64,000 nucleotides of DNA, from contig JAXLSW010000022.1 in assembly GCA_046330415.1 (NCBI GenBank), positions 31,487 through 95,486 on the forward strand, in the 5' to 3' direction. The position numbers and the translations under genes are program-made. The notes under the pieces are model-generated. The model saw nothing but the letters and a program-made list of their open reading frames with translations, was not told the DNA's origin and did not search any database. Below are positions 62,352 to 64,000 of this stretch, piece after piece. Numbering within the stretch: the first letter of the stretch is position 1; every line of letters begins with the position of its first letter. Source of the stretch: RHKX01 sp046330415. Its GTDB lineage: Bacteria; Actinomycetota; Thermoleophilia; Solirubrobacterales; 70-9.

Positions 62352-63278
62352 TCAGAGCGGGCGGATCACACCGAGCAGGTGCTCGGTCGGTGCGGACGGC
62401 TCGTCGCCCTTCGACCGCACCCGGGCGTCTCGCAGGGCGAAACCGATCTCGCCGCCCTCGCGCTCGTCGAGGGCCAGTCCGACCTTCGCCGGGAGCAGGA
62501 GCGGCTTGCCGAAGGAGGCGTCGGTGCGGACCCCGTCGGGCGTCCGCGACTCGAGCTGGGCGAGGCAGCGCGCCTGGCTCCACATGCCGTGGGCGATCGC
62601 GCGCGGGAAGCCGAAGGCCTTGGCGCTGAGCGCGTGCATGTGGATCGGGTTGCGGTCGCCGGAGACGCCGGCGTAGCGGCGGCCGAGGTCGTCGCCGAGC
62701 TTCCAGGAGGTCGTCAGCTGCGCGTCCTCGGGCACCGGCGCGGGTCGCGGGTCGCGGACGGCGTCGGGGTTGGAGCCGCCGCGGCGCAGGATCGTCCCCC
62801 GCTCCTCCCAGACGAGTTCGCCATCGGCGCTCGCCTCGGCGACGAGCGTGAACGCCCTCCCCTTCGGGTGCGGGCGCAGGTCCTCGGCGCGGACGACTAG
62901 GTCGAGCCTCTCCCCCGCCCCGATCGCACGGTGGCGGGTGATTGAGTTGTCGAGGTGGACGAGGCCGAGCAGCGGGAAGGGGAACTCGCCGCTCGCCATC
63001 AGCTTCATCTGCAGCGGGAAGGCGAGGATGTGCGGGTAGGTGGCGGGCAGGGACTCGCGCAGGGTGAAGCCGCAGACCTCGCAGTAGTCGGCGAGCCGTT
63101 CGCGGTCGACCTCCACCCCCTCGAGCCGCAGCTCGACATCGGGGAGCGAGGAGCCGCGGCCGCCGACGAACGGCAAGAGGCTCGCGCCCGGCACGGCGCC
63201 GAGCGCCGCCCTCCCGTAGAGGCCGAGGGATCCGGGCGAGCCGTTGAGGCGCTCGGTCCTGGCGGGCTCCATAGACAT
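62352..63278 (-). CDS. MaoC-like enoyl-CoA/(R)-hydratase
   Basis: 308 aa from ATG 63278 (GAGGGA upstream); GTG 63314 would overlap the reductase stop. Double hot-dog type. The hydratase-2 motif is RYAGVSGDRNPIHMHALSAK with Asp and His expected to be catalytic, followed by AFGFPRAIAHGMW. Directly downstream of a FabG4-type reductase, the same pairing as mycobacterial HtdX (Rv0241c) with FabG4 (Rv0242c), and by length and arrangement a likely fatty-acid or mycolate-like chain elongation partner. Confidence 0.87.
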   Translation of the reverse strand: MSMEPARTERLNGSPGSLGLYGRAALGAVPGASLLPFVGGRGSSLPDVELRLEGVEVDRERLADYCEVCGFTLRESLPATYPHILAFPLQMKLMASGEFPFPLLGLVHLDNSITRHRAIGAGERLDLVVRAEDLRPHPKGRAFTLVAEASADGELVWEERGTILRRGGSNPDAVRDPRPAPVPEDAQLTTSWKLGDDLGRRYAGVSGDRNPIHMHALSAKAFGFPRAIAHGMWSQARCLAQLESRTPDGVRTDASFGKPLLLPAKVGLALDEREGGEIGFALRDARVRSKGDEPSAPTEHLLGVIRPL

Positions 63279-63306
63279 CCCGGTTCCCTCGGTTGCCCTG
63301 GTTGCC

Positions 63307-64000
63307 TCAGGCACCGATCAGGCTCTGGCCGCAGACGCGGACCACGTTGCCGTTCAGCCCGGTCGAAGCCGGGCTCGCGAACCAGGCGATCGCCTCGGCG
63401 ACGTCGACCGGCAGCCCACCCTGGGAGAGCGAGTTCATGCGCCGGCCCGCCTCGCGGGGGCCGATCGGCATCGCCGCGGTCATCTGCGTCTCGATGAATC
63501 CGGGGGCGACGGCGTTGATCGTCGCGCCGCGCTCGGCGAAGACGGGGGCCATCGACTGGACCATCCCGATCACCCCGGCCTTCGAGGTCGAGTAGTTCGT
63601 CTGCCCGGCGTTGCCGGCGATCCCGCTCATCGAGGAGACGCAGACGATGCGGCCGTTGTCGTTGAGCAGATCGCGCTCGATCAGCGCGTCGTTGATCCGC
63701 TCCTCCGAACTCAGGTTGATTTCCATCAGCAGCGACCAGCGCTCCTCGTCCATGCCGCCGAGGGTCTTGTCGCGGGTGACGCCGGCGTTGTGGACGACGA
63801 CGTCGACGCCCCCGTGCTTGGCCTGCAGTTCGTCGCAGATCTGCGCCGGTGCCTCGGGGTCGGTGATGTCGGCGACGATCGCCGAGCCGCCGATCGAGGA
63901 GACGACCTTGTCGAGATCGTCGGCGAGCGCCGGGACGTCGAGGCCGACGACGTGGGCGCCGTCGCGCTCGAGCGTGCGCGCGATCGCCTCGCCGATCCCG
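63307..64000 (-). CDS. FabG4-type 3-oxoacyl reductase, partial (5' end outside window)
   Basis: The visible 230 residues begin inside the NAD-binding fold (GIGEAIARTLERDGAHVVGL) and hold NAGVTRDKTLGGMDEERW, the Ser-Tyr-Lys triad in VCVSSMSGIAGNAGQTNYST then SKAG, and APGFIETQMTAAMP. The C-terminal RVCGQSLIGA and GLPVDVAEAIAWFASPAS closely follow high-molecular-weight FabG4 of mycobacteria, so a larger N-terminal domain is expected beyond base 64000. Upstream of and coupled to the MaoC gene. Confidence 0.88.
   Translation of the reverse strand, partial: GIGEAIARTLERDGAHVVGLDVPALADDLDKVVSSIGGSAIVADITDPEAPAQICDELQAKHGGVDVVVHNAGVTRDKTLGGMDEERWSLLMEINLSSEERINDALIERDLLNDNGRIVCVSSMSGIAGNAGQTNYSTSKAGVIGMVQSMAPVFAERGATINAVAPGFIETQMTAAMPIGPREAGRRMNSLSQGGLPVDVAEAIAWFASPASTGLNGNVVRVCGQSLIGA

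Overview
The window reads as a chromosomal segment of a high-GC actinobacterium, most likely of the Thermoleophilia/Solirubrobacterales branch. This is inferred from very high GC, the gene order rpmE-prfA-prmC-sua5-rpiB-glyA-(DUF354)-wecA-atpI-atpBEFH, an actinobacterial SOS box, many leaderless-looking starts, DipZ- and Rpf-like proteins, and the lack of outer-membrane genes. I see no rRNA, tRNA, CRISPR array, phage or insertion sequence.

Layout. 1-9986 (minus strand): a housekeeping run from rpmE to the F0 part of ATP synthase, broken off in atpH. 10.0-15.4 kb: a lipoprotein, two cytochromes P450, a TetR regulator with overlapping operators, an Asp-type alpha/beta hydrolase and a 23-residue membrane peptide. 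15.4-17.1 kb: SOS-controlled dinB, frameshifted, then a GNAT acetyltransferase. 17.2-20.8 kb: etfB-etfA-ETF:quinone oxidoreductase under a palindromic operator. 20.9-28.0 kb: small membrane and Rpf-like proteins, a Zn alcohol dehydrogenase, amidase, thiolase and leucyl aminopeptidase.

28.3-41.4 kb (plus strand) is the most interesting block. It holds a GAF-GGDEF-EAL protein, an acyl-CoA dehydrogenase, two paralogous coiled-coil proteins, two lipoproteins (one PstS-like), a Pro-rich protein, a 46-residue membrane peptide, a GT2 glycosyltransferase carrying two c-di-GMP-type MshEN motifs, and a polytopic GT-C-like membrane protein. I propose a c-di-GMP-gated surface-glycan system. 41.5-46.7 kb adds three PRC-barrel proteins, two tandem secreted collagen-like proteins and a DivIVA-like coiled coil.

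46.8-49.3 kb: a hexapeptide acyltransferase and a secreted cupredoxin protein. 49.4-52.8 kb: a methyltransferase-GH57-GT4 operon in the same order as mycobacterial Rv3030-Rv3031-Rv3032 (polymethylated glucan synthesis). 53.8-55.1 kb: an AbiEi/DUF559-type gene between two 113-bp direct repeats. 55.1-61.5 kb: DipZ, amine oxidase, class III cyclase, Lon-N protein, NmrA-like and YciI-like proteins. 61.5-62.0 kb: six tandem hairpin-bearing repeats with no gene. 62.35-64.0 kb: MaoC hydratase and FabG4-type reductase, the latter running off the end.

Four loci (dinB; 36.5-37.3 kb; 39.4-39.5 kb; 42.0-43.2 kb) show frame changes inside otherwise coherent proteins. Sequencing or assembly indels are the first explanation to exclude.
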